Source: Atrichornis clamosus (Eukaryota > Chordata > Aves > Passeriformes > Menuridae). From it: 64,000 nt of DNA. The position numbers and the translations under genes are program-made. This document shows positions 34,501 through 47,500 of this stretch, in pieces; position 1 is the first letter of the stretch; every line of letters begins with the position of its first letter. The DNA is taken from contig WBMZ01009466.1 of NCBI GenBank assembly GCA_013400975.1, forward strand, positions 62,001 through 126,000, read 5' to 3'. Under the pieces are notes generated by a model that was given only the letters and a program-made list of their open reading frames with translations, did no database searches and was not told where the DNA came from.

Positions 34501-36418
34501 CATGAATGTAAGGAGTAAAGACCAACAACTGTCATCCATAACACTTTTCTAACTTGCCTCCTGTCAGCATTTGAAAATATGCAGACATATTCAAATCAAT
34601 TGAACGGTCAAAACACGACCTAGGTTCTCTTTCAGTCATAGGTTACAGCTTCAGAACATAAAATGTTATATAGCTTATATATGATACAATGTTTTCTATG
34701 ACCTGGATGTTAGGCTGGAAAATAAATAAACTTTTCATTGAAGGTGATCCTTTCTGCTTCCTAGCTGTAAACCAATGTAAGCATGCAAGGTTCCTAATAT
34801 TTTGACTTCAGAAAAAGGCATTAAATATTAAAACAAACTTGTATATTAAACATAGGGTACAAGGAGTAATAAGAAGTTTCATTACTCCAAAAAATAAGTC
34901 AAGATCCACCAACAATGCCTGTCTGATGAATAAAGATAATAGCATGTACTTGGCAATTCACACAATATTGATTTAACAGTCTCAGTATCTTTCCACCTAA
35001 TTGCTTTTGGATCATCAGCTTGTTTACATTTACTGTATGCAGTCAGTGAATCTCAAGATTTGTAGCCAGCAGAAAATAAGTAGATGTAGCCTTGTCCTTC
35101 AGACCAAAGTAAAAGCATATTTTACTTGACATAAATACACATATAGCTCTTAAAAATGTCAGTTTATGGCCTAAAATCTGTTCAAATATTTGCTTCAATC
35201 ATCTGTTACCTACAAAGCCTGGAACAAGCAGATTCATGGTAAGATTTACTGATTAAAAGCAAGAAAAGACCAGGAAAGAAGTTTTATGAACTTATGAGAT
35301 TACATTTGAATTGCTAACTGTTTTTATTGTTATAAAAATATGAACTTACACACAGCCCATGGAATTGCTGTTATACCAGTGTAAATGACATCTGAATCAA
35401 ACTTGCCCTGCACCAGTCTCTAAATCTTCGTTATGGGTCTCATGGGGAGTTACATTTATTGGTTCTGTAAATCTGGATTACTTTGCAGTACCAAACGGTT
35501 CTTCAAAGCTTTTATAGTTCCTACACCATCTTGAAAACTATTTTCATTTTACAGTTTCACTTCCAGAATCAACTGCCACAGGATATAACACGTAGTGTTG
35601 GGTTGTTTCCATTTCAGTTATTTCTTATGTAGCCTGTGGGAAAGATTCAGATTTCACCAAAATAAAGGAAGTCCTTAACATTCATGGATAAGAGACTTGA
35701 TGTATGTCTTGGGACTTTGACTTGATTTTCTCTTATATAAAATAATGCATAAGTACCCGTCCAAAAAAAAGCAGGACATCAAGCAAAGATAATAATAATT
35801 TTAAAAGGTACATCTCACAACATTCATCAGCAAAATACACGCATCTTACTCAATCCATTCACTTGAGGTTTAAAAGCACTGTTCTGTCTTAATTATTTTC
35901 TTATTTGTTTGCTGATATAGCTGTGCCTGCATTACTATTTGACGGTGGAATCTGGTCATAGATGCTATGATTATTGACACCACTCCACAGACTTAGACGG
36001 TATTTTGCCTTTTCTACCCTAATTTTTAAGTCTTCAGGGAAAAGACAGTCCAAACAAGAGGCTGCCTTATGCTAGGCTCTGTCTGGCTTTGAAAAACTGT
36101 CATTGTAGAGATCTCTTATGGAAACTGTTAATATTGCTAAAAAAATGTTGGCAGGACATAGCAGAGTTTCCTGCTGATGTTGTAGGATGGAGGAATTTAG
36201 ATAGTGCTGGAGAAAAATCAGAGGAGAAATGTGTCTCAAGGAGGAGTTATAGGTGACAATAAGGCTTAACTGAATAGAAGAGAAAAAGAAAGGGATGTTT
36301 ATAGCAAATATTTTATTGAAAAATAAACCAGTGAGCACTAATTAGGGAATGGTAATTTTTCTTCAGTGAAAAGAATATCTGGATTTTGACTGGAGTGTTA
36401 CTGAAAATATACAATCGT
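31515..36418. other. Non-repetitive AT-rich sequence
   Basis: No gene or transposon was recognised. A strong acceptor-like ACTCTCTTCTTTCAG ends at about 32968, followed by about 20 open codons and no donor. ORFs are at most 88 codons. Confidence 0.5.
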
Positions 36419-36690
36419 GGAATCATAGAGTCATAGAATGGTTTGGGTTAGAAGGGACCTTAAAAGTCATCTAGTTCCAAGTCTCCTGTTATGGGCAGGG
36501 ATGCCACTCACTAGCTCAGTTTATTCGGGACCCCATCCAACCTGGCCTTTAACACTCCCAGGGATGGGGCACCCACAGTCTCTGGACAACCTGTTCCAGT
36601 GCTTCACCACACTCTGAGTAAAGAATTTCTTTCTAACATTTAATCTGAAATACATCTATTTATTTGACCTACTTTCCATTATCTGATCTT
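36419..36690 (-). mobile_element. CR1 LINE copy D, 3' end only
   Basis: The plus strand reads AATCATAGAGTCATAGAATGG, then GTTAGAAGGGACC, ATCCAACCTGGCC, GGGATGGGGCACCCAC and CCTGTTCCAGTGCTTCACC. This is the antisense of the CR1 3' untranslated end, with the ATTCTATGA-type terminal repeat at 36421. The element therefore reads on the minus strand with its 3' end at about 36419. It is strongly 5'-truncated, fading out between 36650 and 36690. No coding sequence is retained. Confidence 0.9.
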
Positions 36691-37649
36691 GCAAAGGAAC
36701 ATATTTATGTTCTTACCTGTAATATGACTTCATAAAGTTACTGTAATGTCTGCAGTAACAAGACAAGTGACTCTCAGTGGACATAATTGTATTTTTATGT
36801 AGTTTTGGATAAAACTTGTCATTGAGAAACTCATGATTTTCCTTTGTGGGCACCTGATAAGGTAGATATAGGCCACAGAAGTGATAGAGTGGTGTTAAAA
36901 GAAGAATTTATTTTACATCTCTGTTATCTTTTTTTTTTTTTTTTTTGCTAGGATGTATAGAGAGCATTTAAAAGGAACACCTTGCAAAAAATGTCTCAGA
37001 AAAGTTGATTCTTTAGATCATCTTTAATAATTTACTTAGCTGAACAATAAAACTACTTCAATATGGTTTTTTTTCTATGCAACAGTTAAAATTATCTGAG
37101 TGAGGGAGTGGGAATATTATGCTGAATGGTAACTGGAGTGGGCTGGGATTTTTTGGACTAAAATGTTGCATTTCTCTTAAATTAAAATTAAAATAGATAA
37201 ATATGTGTGTGTGTGTGTGTATGTGTGTATATCACACTAATTTCCATAAAGATTTTGTTGAGAAAAAAATGCCATAATTAGCAATCCAAAAATTAATTCT
37301 AGCATGTCTAAGAACATTTCCAGAAGAAGAATAAATCAGACTAAAGAAAAATGAGATTGGAAAAGCTTAATTTCTATCCCTCTGCTTTCTGCTGTTCTCA
37401 AAATTAAAAGTGTACAAGACTCCCATCCCACAGCCAGTATGTTTCCTTTAAACAGATGTTCCTACTGCACTAAGCACCATCCCTCACAGTGAGTGACCAC
37501 ATAAAAGTTTCACTGTATTGCAAAGCAGACCTAAAGGTTTAGTTCCTGGTTTTGACCAATACTGAAGGGGAAAAAAACTATTCAAAGGCATTAAATTTGT
37601 TCTTTGTGGAAATGATCTCCTGATTACTGGGAAAGCCTGAAATTATAAC
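36691..37649. other. Non-repetitive AT-rich sequence with simple repeats
   Basis: A T18 tract (36929-36946) and a GT microsatellite (37203-37230) lie in otherwise featureless AT-rich DNA. Confidence 0.55.
37203..37230. repeat. GT/TG microsatellite
   Basis: An ATGTGTGT... run of nine GT units is interrupted once by AT, followed by further GT units and TATATC. It is a likely polymorphic dinucleotide locus. Confidence 0.9.
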
Positions 37650-38502
37650 ATGTGTTCTATCACTTTTAATCATTCTCCACTGAGGATGGGAGCATTAGGG
37701 ACACTACCCTGTCCTGGTGAGAAGTGGTTGTCTCCTCAGAGAGAGAATTTAGTGCTTACAATTCAATCAGGTACAGCTCCTGTGATGGCATTGGAGCCAA
37801 AAACAATTGTCTTACCACTGAAAAGTAGGTGACTGAACTGGTCAGGTGTGGAGGACCAGGCACAGCCACGTTTTGTTTCAAACATTCTGAGTGTTGTGAC
37901 AGGAAAGGGGTGATGGGAAGAGAAGATCCTTTGGAGGTGGGGCGGCACCGTCCTAAGCCGACTCCCTTTTTCACCTTTAGAAGCATGCTCAGTGCTACTT
38001 TCACAACTTCCTCGCCCCCGAAAACAAATTCACTTCTTGGAGGGCTCAGGAGGACTGGCTGTGCATGCACAAACAGAATGGTATGAAAAATATAGTTTAT
38101 GTAAGAGGCATGCACCACATTAATAGGAAGCCTCCCTCTCTTTTCCTCTTGTTCTATTTGTCGTGCTCTCTTTGTTGACCTGAGTTCTGGACTGTCCATG
38201 TAGCAGGACCAATACAAGATCTAAGAACTGGTGATCTTTCTTCTTTTTCTCTCTTTTCTGCCTTTATTTCTCCTCTCTCTTGCTTTGTCTTGGCAAAGTA
38301 TGGTTATCATGTTCTACCCTTACTCTGTCCTCTGGTTTGTTGTGAGGAACGGGGGCTTGTTAAACTGTGCTGTGAAATTAAGGGCTTGTTAGCTGACATT
38401 TTTGAGACTAAATAATGGGAGAATTGCCAGAGTTAAGGTGACTATACAATAAAAGCATATGAGTTCCCTGACACTTGTACTGTGTTGTTGTTCAGCCTGA
38501 CA
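37650..38502. other. GC-richer block, possible degenerate LTR
   Basis: This segment is richer in G and C than its flanks. It carries a pyrimidine tract (about 38232-38288) and an AATAAA at 38448-38453, and ends CAGCCTGACA at 38502. An AATAAA about 50 bp before a terminal CA is the layout of a retroviral LTR 3' end. I could not find a convincing TG start with a matching target-site duplication: AGAA occurs after 38502 and before several possible starts. A 153-codon minus ORF (37756-38217) has no recognisable domain. Call it unresolved. Confidence 0.3.
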
Positions 38503-41500
38503 AGAATTTACAATGAACATCACATCCAACTGAGATTGGGTTATGACAGTAAAAAAGTGAGCTAAATAAAATGATGAGATCTAGCAGCAACTTACAGTGT
38601 CTGAGACACTTGCTGGGATACAAAGAAATCTTTTGAACCCCTCAGTCTATCAGGGCATTGATAGATGTTGTGTGCTCCTTTCAGTGTATTTAAAGGTTCT
38701 GGTTTCATCTTTAGGTGGAAGGGGAAATGTTCCCAGGATGACAAAATGACTACTGCTGCTCGGTGGTCAATAATTTTTGCTCCAGTCAGCCTCCAGTGCT
38801 TCATATATTAGGACTATCAGAAACCCTGTTTGTATTAATTGAATGATTACTGACAGTAAAAGCCTAGGAAATGTTATGAATAAAGGAATCTGGTTGATTT
38901 TCAGGCCTTTTAAATAGTCCAGAAATATGATGTTGGTTTTTATGTTTTGCTTTACCATCATATATTTTGTGTTTACATGTGCCTAAATGTATAGAAACTG
39001 ATGTAAGAAATATTTTTCTGTAACAGCTTTTGTTTGTTTATATTATTTTAAAAAATGTTTAATGATTTTAAAATGACCCTCTGGAGATAAGTAAATGCTC
39101 ACTTTAATTCAACTGTTGACATTTCTAATGTTTTACACGAGCTGGGAGAGTTTACGAGTATCTGAGCATCTTCAGTAATAGATTCTGACATGTCTGACTT
39201 CTAGCCAACAAGGTTTAGAAAGAAACCACTGCCATATCTGTGACAAAGCAGTATGTACACTGCACAAAGTGCATTTGCTAAGGCTTCATTTTCAATGTGA
39301 GACTTAAAATGAGATATGTCTGGAGGGTAGGAACATATGGTTGCTTCATGATGTCATTTATAGGAGGCATTTCCTTTTCCTATCACATCTGTGGCACTAT
39401 CAGATGGCCTATTTTTGTCTAATTTACTCAGCCAGAAGAATTCACTTTCTGTATAATATGATCCTAACCAAGTATTTCTGGTTCCCAGAAGAGCAAGCTC
39501 CAACAGTCCAGAGGACAAGCACAAAAAGAGCAGATTTTTTTTCCTTTTTATAATTCTATGGTGTTTCTAGCGGAAGTTTCCCTTAAGGATAGCAATTTTA
39601 GTATAAGAATTTACAATCCAAAAAGAATCCTTTTCAAAAACAGGTTTTTTGGAAAGTGAATCCCAACACACCCTTTTCTTTAATTTTTTTCACCTTTGAC
39701 AGGATGTAAAGCAATTGTAACACATGATGCAAACTTAGAAATCAGAGTACAAAACACTGCATTATAATTTCAAAATATTTCTTTAATTTCACATATTATT
39801 TTACAGTTACAGAAGGTTTTCTGTTTGGGTTTTTTTTTTTTTAGTGGAGGTGATCAGTGAAATAGGACATTTACTCTTACAAATGAATTATTTTCTTTTG
39901 GTTCTGGTGAAGAACTTGAACCTTGTACTAATAAGTGAAGCATCTTATCTCATCAGAAACTTGAATTCCAGTGATTTGTTAAAAAAAAAAAATCAATTTT
40001 GGTAAAAGCTGATTACAAGTGAAAATATGAGCTCTGAGAGACCACGTTGACTAAACAACTCCTTTTGTCCAGAAGGAGTTTATAAAGACCTGAATTAGTG
40101 TTAAAATCATGGCAAATATATTAGGTATACAAGCCACTGTTTTCACAAGCTATGGAAAATTTAGAATAAAAGCTAAAGTACAAACATTTCCAAAGGACAA
40201 AAAGTTTTCTTCTCCTTTCTCATTTTTCTTTCTTTTGTTTTTTAAATACAAGCACATTTTAAAAATTATTCTAAGCATAAGTGGTGCTCATATGCAGATG
40301 TAAATGTTCCTACTCAGCTTATCAGCAAAGATTTATAAGAGACGGTGTCCTTGTTGTGGTAAGGTATTGATCTTTAGCCTGTGAGTGTTAAAACAGTTAA
40401 CTGTATTCTGTGCCAGTAAGAAGTTTATAACCTGATAGCTTATTTCTGAACTGCCTTGTTTTGATTTTTTTCTACTTTTGATTTTCTTCATTTAAAAGTT
40501 CTTGTGTTATTTTCCTGTCTGTGTTTCCTCTGAGACTCTCTGATATGAGGGGAAACATGTGACTTCCTCAATGTGTCTCCCGCTATAAGAAGATTCTTTC
40601 CCATAAATAAACACTGCTAAGTCTCCCTTTGCTGAGCAAGTAAATCTCCACTTACAGCTACAAAATTTCCTTTGAACAAGAAAAGGAGCTGTTGTAGTTT
40701 TGGGGATTTTTTTCCCCTAGATAGTTTCTGTAATGCAAACCAAATAGCCTGGGAGGACAGAAAATTGTCCTGTATATCCAATAAGTACATTTGTAAACAG
40801 ACTCTGGTGCTCATAGCTTTGAACTGCTGGGTCATAGCTGTGAGCATGCTTGCAATCCCTTTTTGCCATTTGGGAAATTAGGACCCTTATTATAGGAAAG
40901 AGAGATATCTGTGTCATATCCACACTGGGATATTTACAGCCGGATCTTTCAGCTTTTGGGCTGGAGGAAGGGATAGATTTTTACTGCAGGAGAGTGTGAG
41001 AACTACTGTGCAAGTACAGGGATTTTTGTAAGTTTGGTTTTATTATGTACCTCTACACATTACCTGTGCTCCCTCAGGAAAGTCAAAACTTGTCTGCCTA
41101 ATGTAGAAAATCATCCTGCTAGTATTTTAAACAGTGTTTTTATTTTGTTTGTAGTTTGAAATGTTTTAAGTCCAATAACACTTAAAGTCAAATGCTATCC
41201 TTGGTGTTAAGTGTTATCAATGCATTAATATTTCCATAATTGAAATGCAAATTGGTACATTTTGCAAAAATAGTAGAAATGTAGTTTCTTCAAGAAGGCA
41301 GAATGTTAGATCTTGCCTCAAAATCAAAAACCCCAGAAATGGTTAAAAAGGTGCTCTAACCTTGGGAAGAATTAATTTTTGTGTTTCCAAAAATAAGTCG
41401 GAATCTGTCAAGATTTTGTCATGTGTGATATCATTGATCTTAGAAAACTCTTGGGTTCAATTATATTTACATGTAAAATAAATTGAGAGGTATGAAAAAT

Positions 41501-44500
41501 ATATGTGACCTGAACATGTATGGTTTCTTTCTGTGTTTTTAAGTTTCTTCTCCCCAAAATGAGCAGAGTTTTGGTAAATTTGTGTGTTTGTTTTAAATCC
41601 TCTATGGTATGATTTCAGTAAATCAGCTATCTGATATCTTGTTTCTAAACAACAGACAGAGTGAAAGAATATAAGTTTCTGGAGGTAAACTAACCTCATC
41701 TATCCATAAGAAGCATGAAGCTTCATAGCTTAACTTTGGCTTTAGGCAATGTAATGACTGAAAGCCAGATCCTCTGTGGTGTAAATTAAATTAATTCTCC
41801 TCCTCTGCCTTCAGTGACTTGCACAAACTTAGAGCAGCTGAGCATATGACCTTACACTCAGAGTCAATTTGTCTATCAGAGATACAGACAGTGCTGTGAA
41901 ATGAAACACATTTAGATTTTTCATTTCACCTCCTGATATTTTTACTCATGCATTTCCTTTTTGCCTCATGGTGTCTTTGGGAACGAGGCAAGAGGAACAG
42001 CATTTAAGCTTGGTTCAGTAAAAATGTAGACTACAATGGTATATGAGATTCATATATTACAAATCTGTAGCATTTATGTATATATTATGCCTGTACTATG
42101 GGGCTAGATTATGCCCACACATTCCTGTACTTATATTCTCAATTTGCATTGCAGATGCAGACCTGTATTTGAAAAGAAAATATAGTTTTAGCATATTCTG
42201 TCAACATCTCTTAACTTTTTTTATATACCAGTGATCACAAATCATCCATTAATTTAGCAGCATTTTCTTTATATTAACATATGGTATCACCCTGACTTAC
42301 ACGCTGAAGATATGGCTTATTTTTCATATTTTCTGTGTTTCTAAAATGGATTCAGTAATCATTCAAATGTGCACAGAGCAAAATTACCTTCCTTTACACT
42401 ATACTTCTTTTACAGATGTTGGTATAGCAACTTTAAAGAGCAACAAGATGTCAGTGAACATGACAAGCCATATTATTTTTCACCATCTGTATTCAAAGAA
42501 CTTCAGCAAATCAAAGTTTTAATCCTCCTCTCTAAGGAGCACTTATTGTCTGTTGAAGGAAATGTGTTTAATGCAGATACTTGCTTCTGAATTTAGGGAA
42601 CAGATGCTCTGCCTTTGTGTAAGAGCACAGGCCGATGAACATGTGTGTCTGTGAAGCCGCAGCACTGGACAAGGTTTTCCAAAGTGCTTTGTTAGAACAC
42701 TTGCTGCATATATCTGTCTTCCTCTAAAAGCAGGCAACTTGCAAAAGACTTATTTTGTTTTCAGATCATGCAACTAGACAAATCATCCTTGGCTAAATTT
42801 TTATGCAGAATTTTTAATTGAAGTGTTTTGGTAATAACATTAATTTATTTATCTAACTTGCTGAGAAGATAAATCAGCTGTCAATAAAATGTGGTAATAA
42901 TTATGCTTTTATAGAATTTTTTAACCATATCTCAGTCAGAAAATCAATTTGATTAAACCCAGAATTCCTCAAGCCACACCTTCTTCTTCCCAATGAGTAC
43001 ATCCTAGAAATAATTACAATCTAGCAGTTACAGTGTTTCATAAACAAGACCAAAATGCCATAGCTTTTCTTTAGAGAAAGCAGTAAACACAACGTCAGAT
43101 TACAGTATATAATCAGCTAGAGTTAAGCAGTCCTCAGCCAGCCACTTTGCTGAAACTAATTATGGTTCTATGTGATAATAACTGATTAGAACTCTTTCAT
43201 GCCAGGACCTCTTAAAGGTATAATTCTTGATAATTCCTCTTCCCAACCGCAGGAAAACAATGTTAACAAGATGTTAGCTGTCGATATTATAGTAATGCCA
43301 AATTTTATATACAAGTGAACAAGCTATTGAGAAAGTGTGAGTATTCATTCAGCAGTTCATTATGCTTCAGCATAACTCTGAACTACTGAGGCCTCTGTAG
43401 CAACCAAGTAGCTGCACCATGGTTTCTAGGAGACAGTAAAACCATTAGTTCCAGCTGCAATATGGCCTGGGTCTACCTCTCTTAGAGGTTAGCCCTTGTA
43501 CCATGGGCAAATCCTGAATGGAAAGTTCAAAAACAATTAAAAATTTCAGCAAACTTCTGAGCCTCAACGAAATAAGTTCTGAATGGACAGCATCAAAAGG
43601 TAACTTAGCATAGGGAAACAGATTTAAAAGAAGAAAATTCTTCATCTTCTCTCAAAATTACCTATCCACAATCTTAGAATACTCAATTTGATAATATTTT
43701 CCAAAAACATTACTTTCCAATAGGCAAAATTGTTTTGTTAAACTCATTGATTAAAAGATAGTGTTCTTATTTTTACTTGTGTGTCCTTAATTCCTTAATT
43801 GTTATTCTTGGAAAGTTTACTATTTTCCAAATGGACAGGTTTCTTATTGCAGCTCCAGCATCTTTTATGGAAAAGATTCAGATTTTAATTTATCCTAGTA
43901 ATGTATAAAACACAGCATACATTTCTATTGAAATACTGAAAGTAGTTGTTGGTACTGATAGTCACAAATTGCCCATGGATTTGGTTTCTCTAGGAAAAAT
44001 AAATTTGTTGCTAAGATTACAGAATGGTACTCAGTGGGATCATAGGTCTTAAGGAAAGGATTATGCTGGACATCTCTTAGAATCTCTTACATTGCACTAC
44101 CCATCTCATTTCTTCAAATTATTGTGAAATAAATCTTTAACTTTCAATACATTTGGAACATGACTGTAAGTTTATTCTTGATTCTGCCGTATAACGTTTG
44201 CAATTTATTCCATGCATCTGTGCTTTTTTTTGTATCATATTTGTATAATGGAATAATATTTCCTCCTACACAGAATAGAGATATATTAATGGCTGAGGAT
44301 TGTTTAGATGCAATAGAGATTGAAAGCATCTAAGAAGAAAACAGTGAGAGATTCCTTATTAAGTGGTAATAACTGTTGGAAGTAAACCAGAACAGAAAAG
44401 CAGTTCAAGGCTCTTTCTGGTACTTCGAGGCCACAACAAAAAGGGATGATACCATTTCCCTCCGTTCATTGAATTTTTGGAACATTCTAGGAAAAGTAAT

Positions 44501-47500
44501 CTATAAATACAGTAAAAATATTTCCTTAAAGCTTGAGAATATTATTTAGAGCTTAGGATATAAAAATATTAAAATCTACCTTCATGCAGAATCAGGCTTA
44601 AGGTACTCTGAGCACCCAAACAGTGATTTATGATTTAATCAAGACATAAGGCTTAGATTTATGATGGCTCTTTCAGAGGCTTGCTTCTTCTGGTATAAAG
44701 CTAGGTGAAGTTGTTGTGGATGTTGGATGGATTGCTTCTATGAAGGAGATAGGAAGTGAAATTTGGTTTTACAACAAGCAGGGAGACAACAACGCTAATG
44801 CCTTATTCCTGTGAATCAGTGGTGACATCACATCCAAGGTTAATCTGTTTCAACATTCAGCCGAATTCAGAAATACACCCATGTTTAGCAAACTGAAAGA
44901 CCAGGCCAGACTTCTATAGGAGGGAGTGCAGACATCTGGCTTAGGTTGTTATAGGAAGATTGTACTTTGAGAACCTCTGAAAATCAGAGCTAATCACAGT
45001 GCCCCACACTTTATCATTTGTAAATCTCAGAGCACTTTATAATCCTTGCCAGACATTAATTTTCTTTATTTTTCCTAACAACATATTGGATTAGATCATC
45101 TGATACTGAGTGTTTAAGAAAAGAGCCCATCAATCATTCTATTAAAAAAAAAAATTATTAGGACTCTGGATTTACATAAAATTCTTGTCCAATATAAAAT
45201 TCCTAACTGATTTATGAGCGCATTTTGAAAGGTGACAGAAATATAATTTCTGATGTATGAATGAACTTATTTCCATTCTGGAAGCCACATTGGATAACTA
45301 TTGCAGGCTGTGTTTCACAAGTTGCTCAGCTAATGCTTTTGGCTTTGGACTATTTAGCTATGCCACTGCAAGTTCCATGAAATATTAACAATGGTGACAT
45401 TTTTCAAAGACCTTTGGGAAATTAGGCAAAAAGCCCTCTTCAAATTTCTTTTGAGAGGAAGTGGGAATCTAACTATTCCAAATCTCAAATTAATTTTTTG
45501 AGGTACGCTAGAATTAGAAATCAATCAGTTAAATCAGTCAATCAGTCAATCAAATAAATTAATTTTTCTTAGTGCAATAAGCAAAAATCTTCTCTACATT
45601 ACTGTAGCTTTAAAGTCAGAAGACAGAAAAATTACAGCGAGAGAGTAGACAATTTAATTTGCTTCGTGCTCATGAAGCACCCTCTTTATGTACTGTGCAA
45701 AACTAGAAGTTTCAAGATATGCAGTCAGCTATATAATGCAACAGACTCGTCAAACTTAAGTGCATTTAAAAAATGTAGTTTATTTTAAGCAGATTATGGT
45801 GTTCAACATTTAAATAGAAGACATAAATTTAGTCTCTAGTTCACAGAGACTGTCAGATTTACACAGAAATATATAGAGTATATTGGTTTCAACTCTACTG
45901 AAATGGGGGTAAGTTTTAGTATTGTGGGTGCCCCAATTCAGAGGAGATGGGAAAATATTAAGACTAAGTTACTAGTAATCTCTGCTACTGTGTTACTGGT
46001 AAGCCAAGGTGTTAATTTTGTGACTTTTTCTGAAGAGATTTTTTTCAAATAAAAGATTAATTCTTCTAGTATTCTAAGTCTCCCTTTAATAACTAAGAGC
46101 AGTCAATTTATGCAGATTTTTTGCCACTCATAATAAAAAGAAACACATCTCACTGTGTCTAGAAAATATATTTAGTCTATATATTGTTCGACTGCTAGGA
46201 TACAGTCGAAAATATTAAAGTACACTTGGGAAGTATCAAAATGATTTATGTCAATAAAATATTAATGACTATTTACACATGGTGATCAGACTCTATTAGT
46301 CTATGTCTAAAAAGCAATATATCTAAGTAGGACTTTTTCTATTACGGTAGGACAGATATAATAAAAATTGGTTAGTAAAAATGCAAGTTGGGCTGGCCTG
46401 AATTGCCCCAGGGAAGAACTTCCAAAAGAGCATCCATTTGTTCAATTATGCTGCACTCATGAAATGGGAAACACTCATGGAATAGGAAGATTCATGGTGC
46501 AGGCCCACTCCTGCTTTATTCTTTATAGATACTGTATGTTGTTCCTCATACAAAAATCATCTCTGTGTTTGTATCTGTCATCTCACCTTTATTACCAAGT
46601 TGGGGTGAGAAAGGAAAACCAGTTTATATGAACAGATATTTTTACTTCCTGGGACTTGTTAACAAGTAGGTCTTTTAAGATTTATCCTCACTGAAATTGC
46701 TTCAGATTTCAAGCAGTTGCTCTTCTTTTCAATTGTAGAGACAAAAGTCCCCAGGATTTCTCACTGGAGAAATAAGGGTATAGAACAGTATTACACGATG
46801 TTTGTTATAATGCAATTGCGGAGTTATCTTTGTCAACAGAAGACTTAACTTTTTTTTTTTTTTAAGCTTCAACAATGTTTTTTTCTATCTCTTTCAAATG
46901 CTATAAACCAAGGAAGTTAAACAAACAAAACAAACTTTAAAATATGGCATTACCACTTGGAAATCTTTTTTGGGTCCTATCATTAAATATTGTTGCTGTA
47001 CTTATTTATTGTAGCTACAATTAGGCCAAACTTGGCTTCATTAACCTTAGTTTCTTCACTATTAGGATGTAAAATATATCTTTGAATTGGCTGGCTTTTG
47101 TATTCCTTTGACCACCTATTTTTGTTTCATGACTGGAAAACAACAAAACACATGCACAGAGTATCCACTTGAATGCATACCACCTGGTGGTGAGAATCAG
47201 CCTCTAGTTCCCACAAAAACTGCTCTATGTACTACCTTTGACAGGTAATGTTTGTGGGAGTAGAAAGAATAACAATAAAGGATACAGAGGTTAAAGGGTG
47301 TTGCTTTAAAATCTTGAAGAGTTGTTTTTCAGCAACAGAAAGAAAACATATTTTGTTATCCCAGTAAAATAGGATGAAATACAATCATACAAGGAAAAAA
47401 ACCCTGTACATTATAGCTCAAGGAATGTAGAAAATACATTTACTTATGTTCTCATGTCAAATTGGAAATAATCTTTTTACCTTTTAAATACAGAAAAATG

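Noticed and set aside
45531..45552. CRISPR-like short direct repeats (AATCAGTC units)
   Set aside because: The units are contiguous 8-bp tandem repeats without spacers. The genome is vertebrate, so a CRISPR array is not expected.
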